Both the position numbers and the translations under genes were made by a program. Of a stretch of 64,000 bases of DNA, positions 35,871 through 61,170 are shown piece by piece. Source of the DNA: Eonycteris spelaea (taxonomy: Eukaryota > Chordata > Mammalia > Chiroptera > Pteropodidae); NCBI GenBank assembly GCA_003508835.1, contig PUFA01000003.1, positions 20,779,501-20,843,500 of the forward strand. Direction: 5' to 3'. How positions within the stretch are numbered: the first letter of the stretch is position 1; the number at the start of each line of letters is the position of its first letter. The notes below the pieces were generated by a model. That model was not told the DNA's origin, did no database searches, and saw nothing but the letters and a program-made list of their open reading frames with translations.

Positions 35871-37854
35871 TTGCCTTAGGTGTCTAAGTGCAAGTTGTGA
35901 ATGGTTTGTCTTAATTTCTTTTCTCAGGCAAATTTTTTGTTTTCTCTTTTTAAATTTTCTCTTCCTGGCTGTGTCATTCTAATTCGTTTCTGGCTTTGAT
36001 TTGTTTACTTACTTTTTGAGTATTGTGGGAGATGGCGCTGTGCGGGAAACAATCTTAGCACCTAACTGACCCCCCCCCCGCCCCTCATTAAAAAGTAAAA
36101 GACAGAGTTTATTTTATTGCTAGGACTACAGGTACTGGATGTGAAATTGGTGGGAGGGTGGAGGGCGGTGGCCCCGTCACATGCCGCAAACTAGATTTTT
36201 AAAGATTTTCAAAGAAATGGGTGTGTTTAGTTAACTGGAAAGGTTTCTTTGCGGGAAGAGAGTTTTTTTTAAACCCTGTAGAAGGTTGACAGCTATTTTC
36301 CCCCTGAAAACCCTAGTGAACTTTAAAAATGACTATGTTTATTTCTCATGAATTTATTTTGAATTTAGTTTCTTAATGCCTTTAGTTTTTGCGCCAGAGT
36401 TTAAGGTGAAACTGCCAGTTACTTAGGAACAATAAATATAAGATAATGTGGAATTGTTTTAATTACTTCGAATTGACTTTCTAAAGACATATATAGTCTT
36501 GGCTAATTTTTGTTTACAACCTTTGACTTTTGTCAGAATTAGCATCCTTTTCGTCTCAGCAGTTTGATGATTGGGGTGTTCAGTACTTTTTGCTGGAAGA
36601 AACCATCTAGTCTTAATAGAAAATACAATACAGAAATATATGCTTTCATAAAGTGATTTGGAACATTGCATTTGAATAATTTTTATTGTGGATTTCATAA
36701 ATTGCCTTTGCCATGTTGCACAGAGACTGTGTTTCAGTTGAAATACAGCATATGACGTTCTAGTGTGTAATTTTTCTTTCTCTACTAAGGGTTTTTCTCT
36801 TTAGAAAGTTAGTACAAGACATTTCAAGTTGTAAATGATTGATAAAACTGACTTTTAAAATTCGATTTCTTATTAATGTTTCTTCAATAATGTCATGGTT
36901 TTTGTTTTCTTTACTGAGTTAGTTACAGAGCAAAAGTAATGCAGCAGGCCAAGCATTTAAGATTTGGAGTATCTTTAGGTCTTAAGGTGGTGATGAATTA
37001 TGTAGGTTTAAATTGTAGGAGTTAAAACTAAAAGCTTTCTAGACCAAATTGATATATCGTCTTGTGAGTGTTAATAGAAGTGGCTTTTTCTTTGCTTTCC
37101 AGGTTTTTGGGAAGGTTGCTTTAAAGAGGTATTACATCTTAATTGTGTTATTTTTGAAATGGAGTGCATAAGTAGAAATTTCTGTTGAGTTAAGTGCCCT
37201 CATTTTAAATCTTGAGCTTAGAGAAAAAAAAAAAAACTTCAAGTCGGTTTCAGAGTTAATGAAAATTTGTGCTGAGAAAGTCACTCTGAAATTTTTTGGA
37301 ATAAGTTTTATATGGATCATTGACCTTTTCTGATGGCTTTGCTGCTTGAAGCAATTCTGCTTCTACCAGGAAGCAGCAAATCTTATTTAAAAATCTGTGC
37401 TTCACTTTCTTAAGCTACATTTTAGTTGAGCTATTTCTCCATTTGTATGAATTCTTTTTTCTGCATTCCCCTTCAGATCCCTCCCCTACCAATTAGGGAG
37501 CAAGTATAAAACTAATTTATGCTGCCCACACTCCTGCTCTCTGGCTTGGAAGCTGTTTTTTTCTGAGTGAGCTGGTGTTATAGTAACATCATTAGACACT
37601 ATTCTAATTGAGCTGTGAATTGCTGAGGCTTCTAGCAGGGCAGTTAACCCTACGTGTTCTGCCTTCTTCATTATATTTAAAATATGTATTTAGTCTTGCC
37701 TAAACTTTTGCCTCTTTTGGTGAGAACATACATTATTTTTCTTATGCTTAAAATTTACTTAGTTTTTTTGTTCCTCTCTAGCTCACACCTAATTTTTTTC
37801 ATTTTTCATTCATTGATTTTAGAGTGAATGTTTTTTTAAACATATGTGCTTTAG

Positions 37855-37878
37855 CCCCCCCACCCCCCCACCCCCGCC
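37855..37878 (+). repeat. C-rich low-complexity tract
   Basis: Three runs of C separated by single A, inside SMAD4 intron 1. Length is likely variable. Confidence 0.75.
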
Positions 37879-38697
37879 AAGAAGATAGTGTAGTTAGGCA
37901 GGTTTTTTTTTGTTTGTTTTGTTTTGCTTTAGTGATGATTAAAGATGACTCTGAGGTAATGTTTAATCATGTATTAAACTAACCAGTTTCAATGATTTTA
38001 TTGTTTTCTACACTAAAAGAAAAAAGAGGTCAGTATAACACAGAATTGAATATAAGTTTGTTAAATTACCAAGTTTTGGACTTTTTTTCAGCAGTTGGAG
38101 ATTTGATTGTTTTAAAAAGAGAAATTTAATTGACACATGTTTTGATAGTCATTTGACTTTCAGTATGATACTGTTTGCATCATAATATGTCAAAATATGT
38201 GCTTGATAATGAGTCAAATTTAGAATTTTTAGATTTTTTTTTCCTCATTCTAAAATGTGTAATTTTGGTGATAGGAAATGTGGCTGAATTTCAGTTTCTC
38301 AGGAACAAGGTATTTTAGGCATGTTACCTTGACTCTATTATGTGGTGTGATCGGCATCCAGGAAAATTTATTTTAACCATGAGAGTGGATAAAAATGAGG
38401 GCAGTGCTTACCTATGTAAAACCAGGATAATAGGTGGTCAGAATTTTATAACTTAAGTCTTGATTATTTACTACTGCAACTCATGTCATTGCTAAGATAG
38501 AAAGCTGCCAGAGACTGATTGTAAAGAGTGTCTATTGTTACATCTTAATTTTAAGTTGGCGATAATTGTAAATACCTTTAAGGTCAAGAACTATATTTTA
38601 TTGTTTACATTTTAAATGAGAATTGTTTGCAGGTCGGAAAGCTTATAACTGTGTGAATTTCATCTTTTTATTGTTTTTTTACTCTCAAGGTTTAGGG

Positions 38698-38850
38698 CAG
38701 TGGTTCTCAACTTTGGCTGCACTTGGAAATCCTTTGGAGAAATTTACAAAACACTGATGGCTGGATCCCACCCCCAGAAATTGTGATTCAGTCGGCTTAG
38801 GGTACAGCCAGATTGGAGTTCTAAAGTGGTTGAGCTTGTTTGGGTCCCCT
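38698..38850 (+). repeat. MER5A-like hAT-Charlie MITE
   Basis: Begins CAGTGGTTCTCAACTTTGGC, then GATCCCACCCCCAGAAATTG and TGATTCAGTCGGCTTAGGGT: MER5A in sense orientation with the right end lost. Confidence 0.8.
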
Positions 38851-40508
38851 AACTTTTTTTTTCCACTTGTGTCTGCTTTCTATTCTTTAATATGGTGATA
38901 TACATATGCACAACGAAATCATCTAACATCTAACTTAATAGGCCCCTTGAACGTATTGCCACTTTTGTTTTGCTTCCAAGTCTGTCCCTTCATCTATCCT
39001 CCTCCCCCCTCCTTTTTCCCCTTCATTTTTCAATTTGTTTGAACTGCCTGGTAGCAAGTTTTAGGACGCTATTATCTCCCATGATAAGTTGATATAACCT
39101 AAATACACTATTCTAAATAGGAAGTTGATCTTTCAAAGTACTCTAAAATGCTTACTTGGGCTCCTTTTAGAGATTAAAGACTTTGTATAGATGCCAAAAT
39201 TAACATCTGAACTCTCAAGGAAATTCGGTCTTCATAGGAGGTTGATCTGTTTGCAAACATTGACATTTTCTAGGCACCTATTAACTGGTCTTTCATTGGT
39301 TCCTGAGATGCTAGTTGCATTGATTTTAGCTTTTGCTGTTAGGGTTTAAACACTTGTGAGAAAGTTGCTCAACAAGCCCAACTAGTTGGTAGTTCTTTAA
39401 GAGATTATTTATGCAGACATGTTCAGTTCTCCATCTACATCACCCGAAGCTCTGGTCTAAGAGTAGCTGCATCTCTGTTTCTGGAAGAGTGATTTAAAAA
39501 AATTAAAATATTCTTTTCTCCCTCTGAATGCCCCCCCCCCGCCGCCCCCTCCCTCCACACACAGATTCAGAATGGGAATGGAGTCGAAGGGGCATGGGAA
39601 CCTGTATAGTAAAACAAGTACTTCTTGATTTTAAAGGCTTTGGATATTTTAGTATTCTTATCCTATTGTTTCATTTGTTCTAATATAGTACAAACTTTAT
39701 TTGACAGTCATTGGTGTATTGGAGTAATTTACTTAAAATTCATCAATCCCCAGTTTGCATATTTAGAATGCAGATCTTATTTATGATTTGAGGAAAAAAA
39801 GGATGGCTATCGAATATTTGCTTTGTCGTAAGGTATGATTTCTGTTACCTTGAGGTGGATGAATGTATATGCAATTTAGGTCTTTTTCAAGTCAAAATGT
39901 ATTTCTAAATCTAAAACCAATTTCAGGATATTTTATCAGTGGTATTCACTAGTGAATTCTGGAGCATTAGATATGAATAGATGGCCAGTCATTGTAATTG
40001 GATCATCTGGTGAAAGGATGACCAGAAGTAGTACTTAATGGGGTAAGATAAACCAGCAGTCACAGTACATAAACACACTAGGTGCATCTATAGCATAGAT
40101 ATTTCTTGATAAAATTAGTTTAAGGAAGAAGTTTATGTGCGTGGATATGAAACTGGATAATAGTAAAGAAAAGTGACATAACGTCTATGTAATTAGTCTT
40201 TCAATCAGTTGATATATTCATGATCTTGTAATTTGTTTCACTATCTTTTTTGGTTATTTGTAGAGTGAAGAATATAGATTAGATTAATGCTTTGTAAAAC
40301 TGACAGCACCTCAGATGTGAGTGCTTTATGAATACAGGGCCCTACTCTTGATAATATATTTAGTAGGGCTGGGCTAACCTGAAGAGGATTCTGATACAAC
40401 TCATTTTGAAAGAATAAGCTAAATAACTTAATAGTTTTCTTCATTTAAAAGTTTTTGTGAAATGTATTTTTCAGTTATCAGTTGTTAAAATTTATCTTAG
40501 TTTCCAGT

Positions 40509-41270
40509 TTTTAAAAAATGTTTCCCAAAGTGTGGCCCAGTGACTCCTGGGGGTCCTCATGACCCTTTTCTTTTAGGAAGTTCATGCATTCGAAATTATT
40601 TTCATAATAAAACTGAGAAATTACTTGCAAGATCTGTGTAACTCCTTAAATCAGTATTTTTCCAGATGACCAATGCTTGATGTTACAGAATCATGTGAGG
40701 TGGGGAGATCCATTCAAAGTGCAATATAGACCAGTGGATTTAACAGAGCTAGGAAGTACGTTGATATGGATTCAGATTTCACATTGCAACTAACCTTTAT
40801 GAATTGCCATTTGTCACATTTTCGTATTGAATAAAGGATGAATACCCATTATTATCTTAAAAGGCTGTTAAAATATTCCTATCTTCTAATTATCTATGTG
40901 AAGCACATTTTCTTCATGTACTTTAACCAAAACAACATATCACAACAGAGTGAATGCAGAAGCAGATGAGAATCCAGCTGTCTTCTTCTTTTAAGGTAGA
41001 CATGAAAGAAATTTGCAAAAATAGGAAACAAAATCACTTGGAATACTACTGACTCATTTGTGTTTTAGAAAGTAGTTATTTTTCATAAAACAATATTAAC
41101 GCATAATGGGTTTATTATTTTAAATTTAGTAAATATTTAAACTTTTTTAGTAGTAATTTGTAACATGGTAGATATCAATAGATGTAACACATTAACAAAG
41201 GTTATTTGGAATTCTCAATAATTAAGAATGTACATTAGGGGACTTGAGACCAGAGAGTTTAACAGCTGCT
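40509..41270 (+). repeat. hAT-family DNA transposon remnant with transposase C-terminal region
   Basis: Left text CCCAAAGTGTGGCCCAGTGA, middle ATGACCAATGCTTGATGTTA and CCAAAACAACATATCACAAC, right ATAATGGGTTTATTATTTTA and GGGGACTTGAGACCAGAGAG. Translation of about 40760-41030 with stops gives TLQLTFMNCHL, then SRxESSCLLL and KKFAKIGNK. That resembles the C-terminal dimerisation end of hAT/ZBED-type transposases. Frame is broken; the copy is ancient. Confidence 0.7.
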
Positions 41271-41834
41271 ATTTTAAAGTAACAAATTATCTGTATTATT
41301 GACTAGATTACTGATTTGTTCCATCGTTTATATGGTTTGTATTGTATCACAGCTATTTCTGAGAATGTTATTAATTCCATTTTTGTTCAGTTATTACCTA
41401 CTCGGAAACATGTAGCAGTCAAACTTAAGTTAAAAGGGAAATTCATTGGCTTGGTTTGGAATAGTGCTGGCCTCAGTGTTGGATCTGGGTCACAACCAGC
41501 CAGTATCATCAGAACTGTATTTCTTGACTTTGCTTTCCTTTTAAAATCTTAGGTAGGCTCCAGGCTAACTACTCCTAGCTTCATCTCCAGCAGAGAGAAC
41601 TTACTTTCCCTCCGCAATTCCAACAGAAGTCCTGGAGCCCACATTGGCCTTGATTTGGGTCCTCTCCCATATTTGAAACAACTGATGTGACTAGGTGGTA
41701 GCTCTGGTTAGCCAGGCAGGAGATTGTCGCACTTGCCCAGATGGGGAGATTCTCCTTGGAAATGATGAGTACTGTTATAGAAGGGGAAATATATGCTTGC
41801 AGACAAAAAACAGAAGTCAACTGGAGCATGGGTC

Positions 41835-42025
41835 CCTAATGCCCAGGGCCGCACAGCAGGAGGTAAGCGGCAAGGAGAGAGCGAAGCTGCTTCTGTATTT
41901 GCAGCCACTCTCTAGCTCTAGCAACACAGCCTCAGCTCCACCGCAGATCATCATCAGGCATTATTAGGTTCTCATAGGAGCACCAGGCCCTGGTGCCAAA
42001 AAGGTTGGGGACTGCCGAACTAAAG
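41835..42025. repeat. MER1-like hAT-Charlie MITE, internally deleted
   Basis: GGCCGCACAGCAGGAGGTAA, GCGAAGCTGCTTCTGTATTT, ATCATCATCAGGCATTATTA and the terminal CTGGTGCCAAAAAGGTTGGG GACTGC end match a MER1/Charlie3-type element by memory. Confidence 0.65.
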
Positions 42026-43099
42026 GCTTTGTCGATTGTTCTTTTTAACAACCTCTGATTTATCCAGAAGGATGTTAATTTTTAAATAAGATTATTTAAG
42101 GTGAAGCTAGTGTAGCAATACGATGTTTAAATCTAAGACCTTTGGGTAAACGAGCACACCTCTAAATTCATCTTAAGAGTTCATCTTAAAAGTTACCACA
42201 AAAGCATTCTGATTATGTTATCCCCACCTCAAGTTTTTATAGTCATCAATACCTGTATGTATAATCCTTTGTGTTTTTGGAGGTTCTCCACCTGCCCTCG
42301 TGTGACGAACCGTAACTCAGAGGTTCCTCTGTTTAGAATCTATCTAGGCTACAACTTGTGCTGCAGGCTGACTTGCACACTCCTTTTTTTTCTGCGTGTA
42401 AACCCGTGATTAGAATTTCTTCCTGGTGATGTTTCACCAGGCCAGGCCTTTTCCCCCTCCTTGTTATACTGAAGCACTTTTCTCAAATATTCCCAATACT
42501 CTTGGTTTATTGATCATTCATCAAAACCTGTAACCTCTAGGAAATACACTTATATGTTTGTTTTATATGTATAAACAGCCAGCAATTCAAAAGTAAACAG
42601 ACATCTGAGAAATAAAAACGTCAACATTTATTAGCTAAAGTTTATGAATTTCCATGTTAGCCCTTCAGGCCAGCACTCAGCCTCTCTATTTTATAGAGTA
42701 AATTAATTAGCTTGGTTATCTGGCTTTGTGGTCCAGGGAGTGCTGTTAGACCTATGGTCACCATCAGGTGACAGTTTTTGATTAATAACAAGAGTAGAGA
42801 CAAAACACATAGGAAGATAGATACAAGGACAAACCTCTGTCCCTCTTGCTGACTTTCTACCTCCCATTACCCCTATCACCATGGGATGGTTTGTTCTATT
42901 ACAGTGACTTCACCCAATATGTTAGAGACTTTCAGATAGGCTTTACTTCTCTACTGAGCTCTTCAAAACTCAGCATACTTAACTGCTTTTAAATCTTATT
43001 CTTTCTTCATCATTCAGTTAACTTAGGAAATGGGTCATCTTTTGACTGTCCTTTTTTTCACACCTTATACTTAGTTGATTAAAAAATCTAGTCTGTTCT

Positions 43100-43300
43100 A
43101 CCTAGAAGTATTTCATTGGCTCCCCTTTTGTTTTCATGCCTCTGATCTAGCGCCCTATCACTCTTCAGATCACTGTCTCTTAACTAGTTTTCTGTTTCCC
43201 TTTCTAAAGCTATCCTTTATCCTCTCACTGTAGTTTTCTTTTTAATGCAGTTCTCATGCTGTTATTTCTCCCCCCCTTTCCCATCATGAACCTACTCTGG
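43100..43300 (+). repeat. L2-like LINE fragment
   Basis: TTCATTGGCTCCCCTTTTG, then CATGCCTCTGATCTAGCGCC and TCATGCTGTTATTTCTCCCC recall the L2 3' coding region. Weak. Confidence 0.4.
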
Positions 43301-43479
43301 ACAAAACATCTGTACTCTTATTCCTCTGCTTTTTCTTATGATTTTACTTTAGCCTGGCAAATTTTTACATGTGGTAGTTATTAGTACTATTCTACCAATA
43401 ATCTGATGGCTCTCTCCTGGCACATAGTAATATTGCACTTCTCTGTCTCTCCCACCTTGCAATTAGACGTGGTTCGCAG

Positions 43480-43705
43480 TTTATCAGCCTTGGCACTGTT
43501 GACATTTTGGGCTGGATAAATTTTTGTTGTGGGAGGCTTTCCTGTGCATTGCAGGGTGTTTGGCAGCAGCCCTGACCTTTACCCACTAGATAACCAGTAG
43601 CACTGTGCCTCTGACTTCCCTGTTCCAGTTGTGACAATCAAAAATGTTTTTAGACATTGCCATATGTTCCCTGAGGGACAAAGTTGCCCTGGTTGAGAAC
43701 CAGTG
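43480..43705. repeat. DNA-transposon MITE (hAT or similar)
   Basis: The ends GGTTCGCAGTTTATCAGCCT and TGCCCTGGTTGAGAACCAG are partial inverted repeats. The interior TTGACATTTTGGGCTGGATA, TTGTGACAATCAAAAATGTT and TTTAGACATTGCCATATGTT matches a very common mammalian MITE. Family name not asserted. Confidence 0.7.
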
Positions 43706-44829
43706 ACATGACTGTATGACTTTGGCCAACCAAATGTGAGCAGAAGTGATAGTCAGCCTTCAAAAGACAGTGTTTAAGTTATCCTAGTTCTCCTGCCATT
43801 TAAGGACATATGTAGAAAGGAGCCTTTGTTAGCCTAATCCCTGAGAGACGACGCTGAGCAAAGCTTCCAGTTTATCTGTGATAGACATATAGTTTATGTA
43901 GAAAATTACACGTAGGTTTTAAGCTACTGATGTTTTTGGAGTTGGTTGTGTTTTCACTGCAACATAGTCAACTTTGCCTAACTGAAACATCATTTAAGAC
44001 AATTTACCTGTGGACTTTCCATGCTTTCTCGTTTATAGTCCCAAATCACTTTAACATCTACTTCTTTTAGCACCTGTTACTTACGGAAATACATTTGGTT
44101 GTCAGTAGATCAGTGGTTGTCAGTAGATTAAGTACTGCTCTTTAAGGGCTATTGTGGAAATTAGTGGGAGGAGCTTTGGCAGATGAGAGCCAGGGTTGCT
44201 ATCCTGCAGTGTGAGGGACTTTGAAGAATTATCTGGCACCCCACAACACTTTCAGATGCTCCAGAAATCCATATAGGAGGAATCATAGGATTAGCCTAGA
44301 ATCCAACTCCATCTTAATATGTACTCAACTTTTCAGAAATGAAGTTTCTCTTAATTCAATTTCGTAATTGAAGTTGTTTTGCTTGGAACTTTATCAGGAG
44401 TTCACCATTTTGGAAAGTCTGTGCCACCAACTGCAGTGACATTGTGCTATTTGAGTTGCCAAAACAACACACCTGTCTTGGAAGGTTTGAATTTCTAATC
44501 ATCATATTTATGATGACTTTATATATAGTGCAAGCATCTACCATTTTTATTATACTTTTTAAATTTCTTGAGCACTTTCATTAAAATGCATATTGTATAT
44601 TAATCTTTTTCTTTGACAATTGGGGGCATTGTTACATTTTTTAAAACTATGTATAAGTAGGTTAGAATTGTTTCAGGATAGCTACATAGGTGGTCTGATA
44701 GAGTTGAGATCCACTTTCTGATTATGTGCTACTTGTTTTTGTATCTGTATTGATTTGCACGTAGTAGATACAATGTTTGTTGAATTGATCAATTTATGAT
44801 TCCCAAATTGCTTTTATGTACATCGTTAC

Positions 44830-44990
44830 ATTTGATTACCATAGGGAGTGTTAAGTTGGTAAGGCAGATATTGTTCCCATTTTATAGATGAGATAATTGA
44901 AAGAGGTCTTAACTTGCCAAGTCAGGCTGCTAGAACTTTAATTAGAACATGTAATTTTATTTATCCCAGTCTAGTGCCCCTGTCTGCTAT
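44830..44990 (-). repeat. MIR SINE, antisense
   Basis: GGCAGATATTGTTCCCATTT, TATAGATGAGATAATTGAAA and TTAACTTGCCAAGTCAGGCT are reverse MIR core. Confidence 0.6.
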
Positions 44991-45824
44991 CATTACATAC
45001 CACTCCTTAAAAATATTTTAATCCAGAGCTATTTAATATAGGAAAATATTGGTATACCCTCGCTGATATTATTTTTTATACAAGGAACTTTTTAATAATG
45101 TTTTGGGCACTTGTTACGGAATACAACAAAAACATACACATATGAAAAAGCTATATTCGTTTAAGAAAGCAAGGATATTTTCATTAGTTTTTAAAGAAAT
45201 GTGCAATAAATAGTTTCTGAGATACTAAGACCCAAAGATAGCTTACATTTTAGAAATGATAACATCTAATGGTGAGATTGTAGTGAAATAGATGTACTCA
45301 AATACTTTAGTTACATTATAAAGTGGTTCAGACTTTTGGAATGTAATATCAGAAAATGAGTTCAACAAAAAGGTATTTGCACTCTTCAAATTTTGATGCA
45401 AGGAAATGCCTCAGAATAAAAAGCTATAGTCAGTCCACAAACTTGCCTGGTATATGTCAGGAACTGCAAGGTGCTGGGAATTTTTAAGATGAGAAAGTGT
45501 TGTTTTCTTGAACTTCTAGATTTGTGGCAACAGAATATGAGACAAGTACATAATCAAATAACTATCAGTTGAGTTGTAATTGGGGTATATTTTAAATTTG
45601 AGGAAGGGATCAAGTAACATACCAGGAACACACAGTAAACAGACCAGGGAAGTAATTTCCTCCAGGAAGAGGAGATAGTGTGTTATGGAACAGTCTTGGA
45701 AGAATTGAGACATTTAAATAGTACTTGAAGGATGGCTAGCACTTACCAAGTGGATAAAGTGGGACTGAATGTCTTAGGCAAAAGAAGTAGCATAAGAAGG
45801 AATCTGAGAGCACATACAGAAATG

Positions 45825-45930
45825 CATTTATTTAATAATGAGGAGCACTTAACATGTCCTAGGCATTGGTATATAGTGATGAATAAAGTAAGTACAGTCC
45901 TTGTCCCCTAGAGCTCTCAGTCTAGAAATT
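45825..45930 (-). repeat. L2 3' end, antisense
   Basis: TTTATTTAATAATGAGGAGC, then CCTAGGCATTGGTATATAGT and TCCTTGTCCCCTAGAGCTCT are reverse L2 terminus. Confidence 0.6.
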
Positions 45931-47234
45931 AAAATTGTTGTGAGTTGGCATTAGAGATTTCAAACTGGTAGTACTCTTGGGCCAGATTTAAGTTGAAGGT
46001 GTATTTGTTTGGCATACACAGTGGTTTCTCTCTCTCCCCCTTTCTTCCTCCTCTTTCCCCACAAATAAATTGCCAGTACTTAAAATGAGATTTCACATAC
46101 AAATGGGCCTTGACGACCTGGCAGCAGTGAGCAAGCATTTGCAAATGCCACTTCCATTGGAAGTGGTAATGGCCATCCATTTAGATGAGTGAGCATGCAC
46201 TTGTACACCTCCGTACTTTTTGTACACCTGACACATTTTATTCATTTATAAAATTTGCCTGGCTCCTCCTATGTGTCTTTGAGTTTTGAGTCCTTGGATG
46301 AGTGGTTTATTTCAGTCTCTGCCCTCCTAAATTTTCTTTTGACAAATTTTAATATGAGAAAGTACAGAAAACTACATAATGAATTTTAGGAAAATATCAT
46401 TTAAAACAAAATAAACAGTATTCAGACAATAGCTGCTTTTGCCTATCAATTTTCTCATTTGAGCTCTATATGCTGTCCTTTTAAATCTATGTTCAGAGAG
46501 TTTAAGTAACTTAATTTGTCCGACTAGTGTGAGAGCTGAGATTCTAATCCACATCTCTGCCTCCAAAACCTCTTATGCAGATAATCTTTGGTTATCTGGA
46601 AAGTTATCTTCAGCATGTATTTATTGAATACAGGCATGTGCTAATAACAATAGGGAGGAAGCACATGTTAAATACCAAGTGATTGATAAATTCTGAGGAG
46701 GCCCCAAACAACAACAGTGTCAGGGAGAATAGAAAGGAGGAGACTGATAGAAATGACTAAGGTCAAGAATCACTTAGAGAATGTGGGGATAGTTAGAGAG
46801 ATAGGTCAAAGATGTTTACCAAGCTTCCAATCCTGGGTAATTGGATGGAATTAATGCTTTAGAAGTAAGGGTCATCAGAAGAGGAACAGGTTTTGGTATA
46901 GACTGATGAGTTAATCTTACTTATTTGGTAGTGGGAACAGATTTTTAAAGATTTAGGTAAATAGCAAAAGAAAATAAAAGCAAAATTAATATGGAATGCA
47001 ACATCATCAACAAACAAAAACAACCCAGCATAAAAAGTACAGCCTCCACTTCTGCTTTATGTCATTTATTCTTAAGCCAGTGGCCTTTTCTTGTTCCATG
47101 TGGGAATTTGAGGTCGGATAAGTTATTTTAGTTTTGTACAAGTCGAGTGGAGTCTTCATTAATATTCCTTTTCTATATTTTAATTTGTTTTGAAAATATT
47201 TTGCTTAAACAGGTAAAATCTTTTGGGGAATTTA

Positions 47235-47745
47235 GTGGTCTTTTTTAAAATAATAATTTTATTGTGATATAATTCACATATAACATAATGCACTCTTTTA
47301 AAGTGCACAATTCATCGTTTTCATTACAGTGACAGAGTCTTGCAATCATCACAGCTATAAATTTTAGAACATTTTCATTACTCCCAAAAGAAGCTCCAAT
47401 ACGCATCATTCTTTATTCCCCTTCCCCCCAGGCTCTGGCAACCACTAACCTACTTTTTGTTTTTATGGATTTGCCTGCTTTGGATATTTCATATAAATGG
47501 AATTGTATAATATGTGGCCTTTTGTGACTGGCTTTCACTTAGCATGTTTTCTGGGTTCATCCATGTTGTAGCATGTATCAGTACTTAATTCCTTTTTATG
47601 ACTGAATAATATTACATTGTATGGATATACTCATTTATACATTTATCAGGTTAGTGGATATTTGGGTCGTGTTTTTGGTTATGAATGATGCTGCTGTAAA
47701 CATGTACAGGTTTTTATGTGGCTATAGCTTTTCAGTAATCATGTG
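47235..47745 (+). repeat. L1 (old) 3' end fragment
   Basis: TTTTATTGTGATATAATTCA, TTTTAGAACATTTTCATTAC, GGATTTGCCTGCTTTGGATA and TTCATCCATGTTGTAGCATG: well-preserved L1M 3' UTR. Confidence 0.8.
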
Positions 47746-48088
47746 TATTAGTGATAAACTTTTAGATTTAACTAGTTATTAATCAAGACTGTTTTAAAGT
47801 GCTGGTCTTCATAAGTATTCATTTTAAAACATCCTAAGGTTTTACTTCAGGGTGACTAACACAGTCAAAAAGATTTGATTAAGCATGCCTCTATAATAAC
47901 AAAGGCCTAACTTTAGTATTTTTGGAATGTCAAGAACAGCATTTTAATTAATCATTAAAAAAATCTATGCACCAAATTTTCATTATGTGCATTGAGTCTT
48001 TCACTTAACTGGAGCAATTCCATCTTTTCCCAAGTAATTGAATTTACTTTGTAAAATGTATTCTAATATCTGTGTTTCTTTTTTTTAG

Positions 48089-59589
<11,501 letters not shown>

Positions 59590-60363
59590 GTAAGTGTATT
59601 TCATAATTGATTCCCTATAGTTAGACTTTCTTTATGATCATAGAAACATACATACATACAGGTTTTAGTATAATTACGGAATAACTTAAGCTGTTAGATA
59701 CATTACTCATTATGGCATTAGTTAATCCATAGTTTACGAGTAGCTAGTGTAGTCATGCATAAACTGTTTCTATTTGATTCTTTTTAACTGTCTCCAAAAG
59801 AAAAGAAATGTGTTTTCAGCTATAATATAAAATACTAAAATGCCAGTTTTAGCATTGAATACATAAATATGCAGCAGAAGAAACTAAGTTTCAAAATAGA
59901 ACAGCTGTAAAACTATAGCTTGAAAAGCCAGGGAAGCATCTGAAGATGCTGAAAGAAAAACAATTACTCTATCTGTCTTAGAAAATAGGTTCAGGAATCC
60001 CTGGTTAACTAGAATTTAGAAACCGATTAAATTATTTTCAAAAGAGTAAATAGCTAAGTAGATTTTCTTAATTGAGAGTTTGACTATAACTTTTTAAACT
60101 ATAGAAGTAATAAAACAAAGTTCAGAAATAAAATACCAAAGGCTTCTTAACATAAACATAGGATTTGTTTTCATTCCTTTCATCTTTTCATATGTTTTTT
60201 AGCTTAAAAAGATACAAATGTGTCATTTCAGCTCATCACCTTAATTAAAAAAAAAAAAAAATTTCAGCCATATACCTAATACCAGAATAGTATAGGAAAT
60301 TATCCTCCCACCCTAATTGTAGTCATCCCTGTTTCAGCTCTTAACAACTAATGGCCAATTTCC

Positions 60364-60403
60364 TTTCATTCATACCCTCATCTGCTTTTCATTCATACCC
60401 TCA
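60364..60403 (+). repeat. Two-copy 23-bp tandem duplication
   Basis: TTTCATTCATACCCTCA occurs at 60364-60380 and again at 60387-60403, in an old L1 3' fragment. Confidence 0.8.
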
Positions 60404-60969
60404 CCTATTATTTTAAAGGGAATCCCAGAAAATCATTCGATATGTAAATATTCCTGTATATATTTCCAATAAGGATTTAAAATATATAACTATAGTAACC
60501 ATAATGATCAATTTAAGGAATGACTCACAGTTCCTCAAATAGAGCTACATAAGTTTCTTAAACAGAGTTCTATTATTTATTATTTATGTTGGTTCAGATT
60601 TTCCTGGCTTTAAAAAAGAAAACTGAGTATAAGATCTTTATGCTTATAACTCTTCTCATATTTCAGTTTAAGAGATTGAAACAATTTATGGATCAGAAGG
60701 CTAAATTGCTTTACAGTGATCACATTAGAGTATTAGAACCAGTTTTACTCTGCTCACCAGCAGATGTGATAGTTTAATAAACTGTGCAGATTTAACATGC
60801 AAACAATGTTTGTTTTGATTAGGAAAAAAATTCTGCTGGTGGGGCAGAAATATTTTTTTAAAACATATAAATTGCGTATGTGTTTAAATTATCCTTGCTA
60901 GTGGATATTCTATATATTTTCATATTTGTTTGTGGTTTTAAACATTTTGTGAGTCAAAAAGTCTTGTCT

Positions 60970-61170
60970 TTTTATACATTTTTATTGAGAAATGTACAGG
61001 AAAGTACATAAAATCTAATGAATAACTAATTAAAGCCAGCACCTGTGTAACCACCACCCAGATTGAAAACTAAAACATTCCAGCCCCCGGAAACCTTCTT
61101 TATGCATTTTGTCTCAGACAAAAAATTTTCCTCTCCTCCCTCCAGAGATAACCACTATCCTGCTTTTTTA
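60970..61170 (+). repeat. L1 (old) 3' end fragment
   Basis: CATTTTTATTGAGAAATGTA, CCAGCACCTGTGTAACCACC and GAGATAACCACTATCCTGCT are L1M 3'-UTR text. Confidence 0.7.

Larger units (their letters stand above)
35499..48088 (+). other. SMAD4: SMAD4 intron 1
   Basis: 12.6 kb of mostly unique AT-rich sequence. It contains C runs (36069-36079, 37855-37878, 39530-39548), a MER5A-like MITE, a hAT transposase fossil, a MER1-like piece, an L2 and a MIR, another hAT MITE, L2-like antisense pieces (45400-45930) and an L1 3' end. A 14-bp direct repeat GGTTGTCAGTAGAT lies at 44097 and 44114. No coding exon seen. Confidence 0.75.
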
